The notes beneath the pieces were generated by a model. It saw nothing but the letters and a program-made list of their open reading frames with translations, did no database searches and had not been told where the DNA came from. A DNA stretch of 64,000 nt from Rebecca billardiae RCC1528 (taxonomy: Eukaryota; Haptophyta), in the NCBI GenBank assembly GCA_965240325.2, contig OZ251230.1:620001-684000 (forward strand), written 5' to 3'. The position numbers and the translations under genes are program-made. This document shows positions 29,930-39,541 of this stretch, in pieces. Numbering within the stretch: position 1 is the stretch's first letter; the number at the start of each line of letters is the position of its first letter.

Positions 29930-30100
29930 AACTCTTCGGGGCGATGGCCGACGCGACGGGAGTGGTGGGTTTGGCAGTCCGCGGCGGTTATCGCGTTATG
30001 ACTGCCGCGTCGCTGCTCCGCCGCCGCCCGTGCCCCTCCCCGCTAGGTGGGGGTACCCGGCCGGACGCGGGCTCGGCGCTCGCAGCGGCATCGCCGGAGT
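29930..30100 (-). repeat. Dispersed repeat fragment, inverted copy of the 60.5 kb element
   Basis: The core 29937-30008 (GGGCGATGGCCGACGCGACG ... GCGGTTATCGCGTTATGACTGCC) is the reverse complement of 60545-60616, with only a few substitutions over about 70 bp. Weaker similarity continues to about 30100. It looks like a decayed fragment of the same mobile element. Confidence 0.8.
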
Positions 30101-31483
<1,383 letters not shown>

Positions 31484-32653
31484 TCAGCGTGGTGAGTCAG
31501 CTGCGCCTGCGGCCCGTCTGCCCGGTAGCCACAGCTGCCAGGCACGGCACTCACCGGGTGTAGGCGCGCCGAGCGCTTGCATGGATGGCACCGCCTTCGG
31601 CTGCTCCTCGCCCGGCTCCGAGTCGTCGTCAGCCAGCAGCCACGCCGGGCCGCGGCGCTGCGATCGGCGCGTCAGCTCGGCCGCCATCGCATCGGAGAGC
31701 ACCTTGCCAAAGGCGTAAAAGGCCTCGTCCGGGCCGTTCTCCGCGTTGAAGCGAGCCCGGTTAGCAGGCGCCCGCGGGTCGAGCGCGTCCGGGTGGTTCG
31801 CCCGGAGCGCCTGGTACGCGGCCACGACAGGCCCGTGGCCGTGGTGCAGCCAGTTGTTGGACGAGTGCGGGTAAGAAGCGGGTAAAGGCGAAACAGCGCG
31901 AGGCGAGCGCGGGAGGCGCGTGGCGAGGATGGCCAGCTTGACGTCATCCGGCTGCTCGACGTACACGATCGCGTCGAACAGCTTGAGCAGGCCCTGTGCC
32001 TGCTCAAGCTGCGCCGTCGTCACGCCGCCGAGCACCGCTTCCCGCGGCCGCCCGAGCATTGCGCGCACGTAAAAGTTGGGCCACGCGATCCCGCGGAACC
32101 CGCCCCGCTCATTGGGCGCGGTCGCGTAGTGGCTCACGTTGTACGCCAGCGCGCACCTCGGGAACTCGTTGGGCGGCATGCGCTTGCAACGGATCTGCAG
32201 CTCGCGCTCGTACTGGCTTGCCCATCGCTCAAACGGCCGGCGGATCGATGTGACGAGTGCAGTCGCACACGAGAGCGCGGCCGTGATGTGCGGCACTGGG
32301 AAGTTGCCGTCCCCAAAGGTGATCGTGCCCGAGCCGTTGGCGAGCTGCAGCCCCTCGATGGCCGGCGCTATGGCGTCCGTCCAGTTACGGTAGTCGGTGA
32401 TCTCCGCCCTGGATGGCACGCGCGGCCGCGCGCGCACCGGGAGGGTCCACCACAATCTCACCCTGACCCTCGTCCAGCCCGCGACGCGGGGGGAGAGGTA
32501 ATCCCCGAGAGACGAGCCGCCTGCCTTGTGAAAGTGAATGTACGTGAGGCCCAGCACGCGTCGGCTCTCGCCATGCGGAAGCTGCACTGCCTGTGCCGCA
32601 GCCAGCACGAGGAAGAGTCGCCCGCCGCGAGCGACGGCTGACGCCACCATCAC
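31484..32653 (-). CDS. Secretory-pathway sulfotransferase
   Basis: The frame encodes 389 residues. A signal or anchor (RLFLVLAAAQAVQL) leads into LTYIHFHKAGGSSLGDYL, the 5'-phosphosulfate loop that binds PAPS in Golgi sulfotransferases (HKAGGSS). Around residues 130-150, ALVTSIRRPFERWASQYEREL carries the 3'-phosphate loop with its R-x-P-F-E-R and Ser elements. YVEQPDDVKLAIL and later segments fit the same fold. The acceptor cannot be told from sequence; the closest pattern is the carbohydrate (galactose/heparan) sulfotransferase group. Together with the PLOD-type transferase it hints at active sulfated-glycan synthesis. A short Arg-rich insert near residue 70 could be a small unspliced intron. 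Confidence 0.8.
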   Translation of the reverse strand: MMVASAVARGGRLFLVLAAAQAVQLPHGESRRVLGLTYIHFHKAGGSSLGDYLSPRVAGWTRVRVRLWWTLPVRARPRVPSRAEITDYRNWTDAIAPAIEGLQLANGSGTITFGDGNFPVPHITAALSCATALVTSIRRPFERWASQYERELQIRCKRMPPNEFPRCALAYNVSHYATAPNERGGFRGIAWPNFYVRAMLGRPREAVLGGVTTAQLEQAQGLLKLFDAIVYVEQPDDVKLAILATRLPRSPRAVSPLPASYPHSSNNWLHHGHGPVVAAYQALRANHPDALDPRAPANRARFNAENGPDEAFYAFGKVLSDAMAAELTRRSQRRGPAWLLADDDSEPGEEQPKAVPSMQALGAPTPGECRAWQLWLPGRRAAGAADSPR

Positions 32654-33127
32654 GGCGGCCCCTGGAACAGCAACGACGCGCGCGTTTGGTCTGTGCAGTC
32701 GCCGAGAGGAGGGGGAGTCTCGGGTACGAGAGAGCGGCCGGCCCCGTCGCTCGGGGCGTACTTGTACTACGTCTCTACGGCATGCTCGGTGACGCGGGTG
32801 GAATCTGGGTCTACTGTCGACCTATCCACACAGTACTGCCAATACTATGATACGATGGGTAGAAATGTAGAATGATGTATGCGCACATAAAGTAAACTTT
32901 ATTGCACGTGACTGAAAGGGAATCTTGCAATATGGGGGTAGTCGTACGGTTGTGGCAGATGCGTCGATCTCGATGGTCAAATTGCTCATCTCCCGGCCAA
33001 TGCCCCGCTTCCTGAGGAACCAGTCCGGGGATTCCTGTTCTCAAGCCCTTCAAAGTCTCCAAGTGGGAATCTCGACGGGGGGCGACACCAGCGCCGCGCG
33101 CACCGGGAGCGCCGTTCGCCCTCCAGC
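32654..33127. other. Divergent intergenic region
   Basis: A 474-bp spacer between the sulfotransferase and PP2C starts, AT-richer around 32820-32920. It probably contains both promoters. No motif was identified. Confidence 0.4.
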
Positions 33128-34426
33128 ATGGGCGCGTACGCGTCGACGGCGAACACGACCAAACTGTCGGAGGATGGCGTGGTCGATTCGCTTCCCTACG
33201 GCGCCTCCGAGATGCAGGGCTGGCGCAAGACGATGGAGGACGCGCACATTGCGAGCGCGGTGCCCGCCGAGCCCGCGGACGCTGATCGGCGCGTGTGCGT
33301 CTTCGGCGTGTTCGACGGGCACGGCGGGCGCGAGGTCGCGGAGTTCGTGAAGCGGCACTTCACGCGCACGCTCCCCGAGCTCCCCGCCTGGCCCACCCGC
33401 GACATCAGCACGCTGCTCCACCAGGCCTTCCTGCGGATGGACGAGCTGCTCGTGCAACCGGCGCACCAGCCGGAGCTGCACGAGCTGCGCACGGCGCCGC
33501 CGCCGATGCTGGTGCGCGGGCCGTCGACCGGGGAACACATCGGCGGGGGCGAGCAGGACCCCGTCGTCGAGGACGCCACGCAGATGCTCAAGGCGATGCT
33601 CGCGCTCAAGCGCAGCCAGATGATGGCTGAGGGCGGCGGGCCGCTCGGGCGGACGGGCGCCGCGGCGGCGGCCGCAGCCGCCGAGATGGGCGCGGCCGCT
33701 GCGAGCTCGGGCGCGGACGCGAACGGCGGCGCGCCCGGCACCACCTCGCCCCCGCCCAGCAGCGCCGGCGCCGACGCGGCGCAGCCGCCGCCCTCGCCGC
33801 CCGCGGCGACCGCGCCCGGCGTCGGCGGTGGCGCGCCGCCCGGCCACGTGCTCGGCGGTGCGGACGCGATCGACCCCTCGCGCTGGGTGAACGCGGGCTG
33901 CACGGCGATCGTGGCGTGCGTGTTCGAGAACGCGCTGTACGTCGCGAACGCGGGCGACTCGCGCGGCGTGCTCTGCCGCGGCGGCGAGACCGTCGCCCTC
34001 TCGGTCGACCACAAGCCGACGGATGAGCCGGAGCGGATGCGAATCGTGAGCGCGGGCGGCTGGGTGACAGACGCGGGCCGTGTGAACGGCAACCTCAACC
34101 TCTCGCGCTCGATGGGCGACCTCAAATACAAGGCGGACCGCAGGCTGCCGCCCGAGGCGCAGGTGATCACCGCCGCGCCCGACGTGCGCAAGTTCGAGCT
34201 CGAGGAATCCGACGAGTTCTTCGTGCTCGCGTGCGACGGCGTGTGGGACTGCAAGTCGAACGAGGAGGTGATCAGCTTTGTGCGCACGCGGCTCGCGCAG
34301 AGCCCGCCGCCCAAGCTCTCGGCCATTGCGGAGGCGCTCTTCGACGAGTGCATCAGCAGAGACCCAACCGAGACGGCGGGGATTGGCGGCGACAACATGA
34401 CGTGCATGATCGTCCGGCTGCGCTGA
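33128..34426 (+). CDS. PP2C-type Ser/Thr protein phosphatase
   Basis: The frame encodes 432 residues. All metal-binding motifs are present: GWRKTMEDAHI (motif 1), VFGVFDGHGGREVAEFV (motif 2), LYVANAGDSRGVLCRGG, LSVDHKPTDEPERMRIVSAGGWV, LNLSRSMGDLKYK, FFVLACDGVWDCKSNEEVISFV and GIGGDNMTCMIVRL (the last Asp). The N-terminus MGAYAST is a candidate N-myristoylation signal, suggesting membrane association. Between motifs 2 and 3 lies an insert of about 130 residues that is largely Ala/Pro/Gly and probably disordered. No intron is needed. It is a Mg/Mn-dependent phosphatase with unknown substrate. Confidence 0.93.
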   Translation: MGAYASTANTTKLSEDGVVDSLPYGASEMQGWRKTMEDAHIASAVPAEPADADRRVCVFGVFDGHGGREVAEFVKRHFTRTLPELPAWPTRDISTLLHQAFLRMDELLVQPAHQPELHELRTAPPPMLVRGPSTGEHIGGGEQDPVVEDATQMLKAMLALKRSQMMAEGGGPLGRTGAAAAAAAAEMGAAAASSGADANGGAPGTTSPPPSSAGADAAQPPPSPPAATAPGVGGGAPPGHVLGGADAIDPSRWVNAGCTAIVACVFENALYVANAGDSRGVLCRGGETVALSVDHKPTDEPERMRIVSAGGWVTDAGRVNGNLNLSRSMGDLKYKADRRLPPEAQVITAAPDVRKFELEESDEFFVLACDGVWDCKSNEEVISFVRTRLAQSPPPKLSAIAEALFDECISRDPTETAGIGGDNMTCMIVRLR

Positions 34427-34906
34427 GCACGATCGCGCGGTGGCGCGTTCGGCCGCGCCCACGAGCCACGGTGCCCGTGGCGACCGGCCGCCGGCGCTGG
34501 CGCGCCGACACGACTCATTTGAGCCGAGGTCGCAAGGTCGTCGCACCTCGGCGCATCCCCCCCTCCCCTGCTCAGACTCAGCGACTGATCTGTCAGATCA
34601 ACTGCTCAATGGCAGCACTCTGCCCCGGCCCACCGTCCCACGATGCCGATGGCCGGCGGGGCAACAACCTCCTCGCGTGAAATGTGAAATGACTCCACTC
34701 TCCACTCTCCAGTCCTATGACGCCTGTGCAGGCACCCGTGCGGCAAAAGTCCGGCGGCGGAATTCTAGCAGGACTGTTCACGAGCTCCGTGCGAGCAAAG
34801 GACCATCAATCGCGCGGCCTTGGAACGGCCGACCGGTGGCCTTTTTGAAATCGCCATCGTGGGCTCGACGCTCGTGTGCGCTCTTGAAGCGCCGACACGG
34901 GCTGCG
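34427..34906. other. Intergenic spacer
   Basis: No gene is supported. The frame is open from 34820 but the MIS12-like start at 34907 fits family length better. Confidence 0.4.
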
Positions 34907-35922
34907 ATGAGCCGCGTGCAGCAGCCCATGCCTTTCTTCAGCACGTCGCCCACTGAGGTGATTGGCGACCTCGTCAACCACATCAACGACTGTGCGTGCC
35001 CGTCGCCGGCGCCAGCAGCACGCGCACCAGCCTGCGCGTGCACGTGTGCCAACGGCTCTTCGCGCGATGGCGCGTGCGCGGTGCGCGAGCGCAGATGCGG
35101 CGGATGCCCTCGAGGACATGGAGCGCCACCTGTGCGCGGAGGGCGTCGCAAACCCGAAGGCCATCAAAGAGGCACGCCGGCCCGCGCGCCCATCCGCTGC
35201 AGCGTGCGCGCGTGCGCGCACGGGCTGAGGCGCGCTGTGTGCCGCTTCCGCCTCGCGCAGGGCCTTGACCAGTTCCAGCTGCGCTTCCAGCGCACCGTGG
35301 ACGCGAAGATGGACAAGCTCGAGGAGTACGCGATGCGTAACATCTTCCACGTCCCCGAAGACCTCTGCGTGCTCGACGCGCCCGAGGACGCCGACGCGGC
35401 GCTCGGCTCGCCCCAGCCGGTGAGCGTTCTGGACGAGGAGCTGCAGGAGCTGGCGGACAACATCGCGCAGGCGGTGGCGGTGCGGAGAGCGCTCGTGGGC
35501 GAGCTGAAGCAGGCGCAGCTGCAGATGGCCGCACACGTGCAGTACGCACCGGCGCTCGCCCCGATCGCGCCGCTCGTGCCAGAGGCTGGTCTCGACGACA
35601 ACAGCGTACGGCTGCGCACGGCGCTGCACACGCTTGAGCGCAACGCCAACGCCCTCGACCAGATCCGCGAGAAGGTCGTGGAACGGCTGGCCCGGGGCGC
35701 GCCGGACGGCGGACGCGACGGTGCGTGCTGCCGCTCGCTCCGCCCAACGTCGCGTGCGCGCCGCGGCCCGCCCCACAGCGGCGCCTCTCACGCACGCTCT
35801 CCCGGCTCGCGCGCGCATGCCGCGGCCCGTGCGCAGCCGAGCTGGTGAGTGCGCCCGCAATAAAGACAGGCGACCTCGAGGACCTCGCCAAGCTGTCGCG
35901 CACCCTGCGCGAGCTGCGGTGA
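34907..35922 (+). CDS. MIS12: MIS12-like kinetochore protein
   Basis: Exons 34907-34991, 35095-35171, 35261-35720 and 35837-35922 give 235 residues, the usual MIS12 size. The spliced N-terminus reads FFSTSPTEVIGDLVNHINDYAADALEDMERHLCAEG, then AIKE joined to GLDQFQLRFQRTVDAKMDKLEEYAMRNIFHVPEDLCVLD. This follows the fungal and animal Mis12 pattern: a helix ending in a V/I-N-x-x-x-D-x-x-D-A-x-E element, then a helical hairpin ending in R-N-I-F-x-(I/V)-P. The remainder is coiled coil (ELQELADNIAQAVAVRRALVGELKQAQLQ; LHTLERNANALDQIREKVVERLARG). MIS12 links the inner centromere to NDC80 microtubule receptors. Intron 2 begins GC rather than GT. The assignment rests on pattern rather than a catalytic motif. 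Confidence 0.68.
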
Positions 35923-36690
35923 GGCGCGTGCACGACGCAGCCGCCTCGTACCCGACGCGATCGGAGCGCGTCTCGTGAGGCTCTCGCCAGTCGCCTGGTG
36001 GCCTGCGCCGCACGCCGCCGTCCCGCTTCCGCGCGCTGCTGGCTGCGGTGGGCGGGGGACATCGCGGCGCAGCAGAGCTATTTATTCGTCTCGGCATCGT
36101 GCTGACTTGCGCATGGTGCGCGTGACCGTGCTGGTGGATGGTTATGGCGCATCATGGCTCGCGCGCGCGTTGCACTATGCTTTGGCCTTTGCGCGAGCAT
36201 CACGTCTCACGTCTCACGTCGGCACGACGCCCGGACGCCGCCGTCGCGGACACGATGCCACACGTCTCACGTCTGGACCTGCCGACCTGGCCCTGGGCAT
36301 GGGCCTGACTCCGATAACATTGCTGACGGTCGACGGAACAGTAGCCTGATCGATATATATGATGCTGCTGATATCGGATGACGCGCGATGAACCGTACTG
36401 GGCCTGGCCGACCTGCCTCCGCAGTGATGGCCGACGGTGTCGCCGCGTTACCAATAGCTTACCAGCCCGTACTGGTCACCAGGTCCAGGCGTACGGGTAA
36501 CACCAACGTGAACGGGTCTGCCCCCCGGCCCCGATCCCGGATCCGCCAGCGGCCCAGCCGCCAGGCCGTCCGCGTCGGGCCGTCGGCCACTTCGTCACTC
36601 GTAACGAGTGACGGCCACTACGGGCATGGGATGGCTCGCCAGCTCAGGCTGCGGGCGCGGGGTGGAGGACGGGCGCGCGGACCGTCCGTC
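35923..36690. other. Convergent intergenic region
   Basis: No gene is supported. ACGTCTCACGTCTCACGTC near 36202 and a further CACGTCTCACGTCT near 36259 are short direct repeats. Confidence 0.4.
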
Positions 36691-38540
36691 TCAGAGCTTG
36701 AGCTTGCTCTCGCTGCCCACGAGCCTCGTGCCGAGCATCAGCTTGACGTCGACGATCACGCCCGCCGCCTCGGGTCGGTTGCGCATGCCGTCCTCGCCGA
36801 GCTCGGCGTACAGCCGGTCGCGCTCGGCGAAGTCGAAGGTGACGGCGACGATGCCGCAGTTCTCGAGCTTCTGCCCCGAGAGGCGCATCGACATGATCCG
36901 GTTGCGCGCGCGGTAGCGCGGGTGCAGGTGGTGCCGGAAGACCTCCCGGAAGAAGTGCGAGTGGCCGACGAGCGCGATCCTCTCCTCAGACGCAAACTGC
37001 AGCTGGCACAGCAGCTCGTCGATGCGCGTGCGCACCTCGGCCTTCGACTCGGGCGAGTCGTGCCACCACTTGCCCTCGACCTCGGTCGTGTCGAGCGGCG
37101 TCCCCTTGAGCACGTGCTCGGAGAGCGCCGCCTCCGCGCCCTTGAAGAGCGGCGTCGTCGTCTCGCGCAGCCGTCCGCGCACCGCCTTGCCCTTGGCCGC
37201 GCCCGCCGAGTCAAAGCCTCCCAGGTTCTTCTTCTCGCGCAGGTTGGCCATCAGCCGCAGGCGCGCGCCGGAGCGGCGGAGCAGCGGCGCGAGCCCGATC
37301 GCGGTGGTCTGGATCGCGCGCGTCAGCGGCGACGACGCGATGCTCTGCACGTCCACGAGGCCGCGCTCCACGTCGCTCAGCAGCGACGGCGGCGGCGGCG
37401 GCGCGCCCGCGCCGCCGGGCGCGACGCGGCCGCGCCGTCTTGGCGACTCGCCGCGCTCGGCGCGCGCGCCCTCGGCGGCTGCGGCGTGGGCCGCGGCCTT
37501 CGCCGCCGCGCGCACCGCGCCGGGCTCCCCCTGCTTCACCTTCCCCGCCGCCACGATCTCCTCCGCGCGCCGCTGCGCGTCCGCCTCCCACGCCTCGAGC
37601 GCGCTCTGGTCGCGGTGGGCCAGCTCGACCAGACGCGCGAGCTTGCGCTGCAAAGCCTCCGCCTGCTGCTTGCCCGCGTCGTTGAGCGGGTGGTCGGTGT
37701 CCGAGACGAGGGTGATCACGTCGGCGCGCGCCTGCGCGCGGTTCCACACGCTCTCGCCGTGCCGCACGAAGTACACCGTCTTCAGCGCCGCCGGCTCTCG
37801 CGCGAGCCGCACGTGTGCAGACGTGCGCGCCGCCTTGGCGCGCATGATGGTGATGGGCACGGTCGTGTACTCGGCCTCGCTGAGCATGGCGAGGGAGATC
37901 TCGCCGACGCCGAGGTGCGAGGTCGCGCCGAGCGCGTTCTGCTCCACCAGCTCGATGTGCAGGAAGAGCTGCGCGCGCGCGAGCCCCCACGCGCGGCGCG
38001 AGTGCGTGAGGCGCGCCGCGGCCACGAGCGCGCGCTCCGCGCCGCGCGGCGCGGCCGCGCACCTCCCCAGGGCTCTCGGGCAGGTTGAGCCGCCGCGCCG
38101 AGTTCCAGACGGGATCGCGCGTGGAGTACCGCACGGGCCACGTCGATGCGCGCCCGAATTGCACGCTCCGCGTCCGCAGGAACATGCTGCACGCGGGCGC
38201 CGTGCGCGCGCGCGGGCAGTGCGCGTCAGCCTCGAGGTGCGCGGCGCGCTGTCACGCGGGCGGAGGGCGTGACGGGGCGGCGAGAGCGCGAGGGGCGCGC
38301 GGGAGCAGGCGCTGGTACGCACCGCACTTGCGTCGTGGGCTCGAAGCCCGCCTCCGACGAGGGCACATTCCGCACGCGCATCAGCTGCACGATCGGGCCG
38401 AGGCCTTCGAGGCCCGAGCGCTGCCGGTAGATGGTTGTCTTGTACCGCTCGAGGTACTCGACGGACGGGGGCTTGATCGCGGGCGTGGGGATGGCGTCCA
38501 CATCATCCTCAGCCTTCGGCTTCGACGTGGACGCGCCCAT
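36691..38540 (-). CDS. C2-domain histidine phosphatase, probable N-myristoylated
   Basis: Exons on the minus strand: 38540-38323, 38186-38063 and 37968-36691, giving 539 residues. The N-terminus MGASTSKPK fits an N-myristoylation signal. Residues about 45-165 look like a C2 domain: GLGPIVQLMRVRNVPSS, FLRTRSVQFGRASTWPVRYSTRDPVWNSARRLNLP, then across intron 2 LFLHIELVEQNALGATSHLGVGEISLAML. The phosphatase part starts at KTVYFVRHGESVWN (the RHG catalytic motif, His about 184), with SSPLTRAIQTT, an acidic helix and RIALVGHSHFFREVF (the second catalytic His). An Ala/Pro-rich insert of about 60 residues sits between them. The architecture suggests a membrane- or calcium-recruited phosphatase of the phosphoglycerate-mutase superfamily. 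Both splices restore the C2 reading, which supports the model. Confidence 0.82.
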
Positions 38541-39541
38541 GGTCGCGCAGGCGAGCTGGGCGCGCGGCGGCGGCAAGGAGGCCTGCTCAGTTTACGAGCA
38601 CGCTGCCGCCATAGCGATCAAAATCCGCTGACTGCATCACCTTCGCCAAGCCGTCTGTTGCGGCGGAGCTTCCGACTCAAGTTTCCGGACTCCCGCGAAT
38701 TCCAGAAACTTCCGGCCGATATTGTTTTGCTCGTTGAACCTCGACTTGATGAACAGCACGGCCGACACTCGACAGGGTTGGCGGGTTGCTCAGAGGCGGC
38801 GGAGTTGGCGGCGACTTCGCGGTGGCGCACCGGCGCTAAAAGGCCTACCATAAGGGGCTTCCTGAAGACGCTGAGCGCCAGGCCCAGTAATCCGAGTTAC
38901 AGTATGCAACCATGCTGCTCACGCCGGGGCTCACGGCAGTCTACCGTCTAGTGAGTCGCGGCTCGGCTATCGCGACCGCGCCCGCCGGCGACCGGCAATT
39001 AAACGCATTGCCATTGTAATCAAGCCTATACTAATTCTATGATTTAAAGACACAGGCACGAGGGCGCAGCTCTCCTGATTCGTCTGTCGTGGTACTGGTG
39101 GCACCGAAGCTTGCAGCAGTGGCAGTGGTGTGACTCTGTCACTGTGAGCACAGTTGATGAATGATGCTGTTGATTGTTGCCTGTTGGTCGCCATGGTGGA
39201 TGTTGTTGTCGTCGTCGACGTCGTCAGGCCCGAAGCCCCGACACTCACGCCCGTAGTCACGGCCCGTTGCAGCCAGCTCAGTTAGACTCCGGCATATGCG
39301 GGTATATATATATATATAACTAAGTGCAGAATTACTGAAGATTTCTCAGTGATGATCATCAGCATCGGTAGTCTGATCGATGTCTTCGAATGTCAGCCGG
39401 CCAGCCGATCGACGAATACGGAATATAGGACGCGATGCCAGGACGTGTCCGCCGCCGCCTCTTCTTTTCGAAAAAGGGTTAATATAGTTATATATATAGT
39501 GTTAGTTATTCATCAGAGCCAGGTTATATTATTTGATGACG
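38541..39541. other. Intergenic region
   Basis: One kilobase without a supportable gene. TA-rich microsatellites occur at 39301-39318 and 39488-39499, the latter just downstream of the Sel1-MYND stop. Confidence 0.5.
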
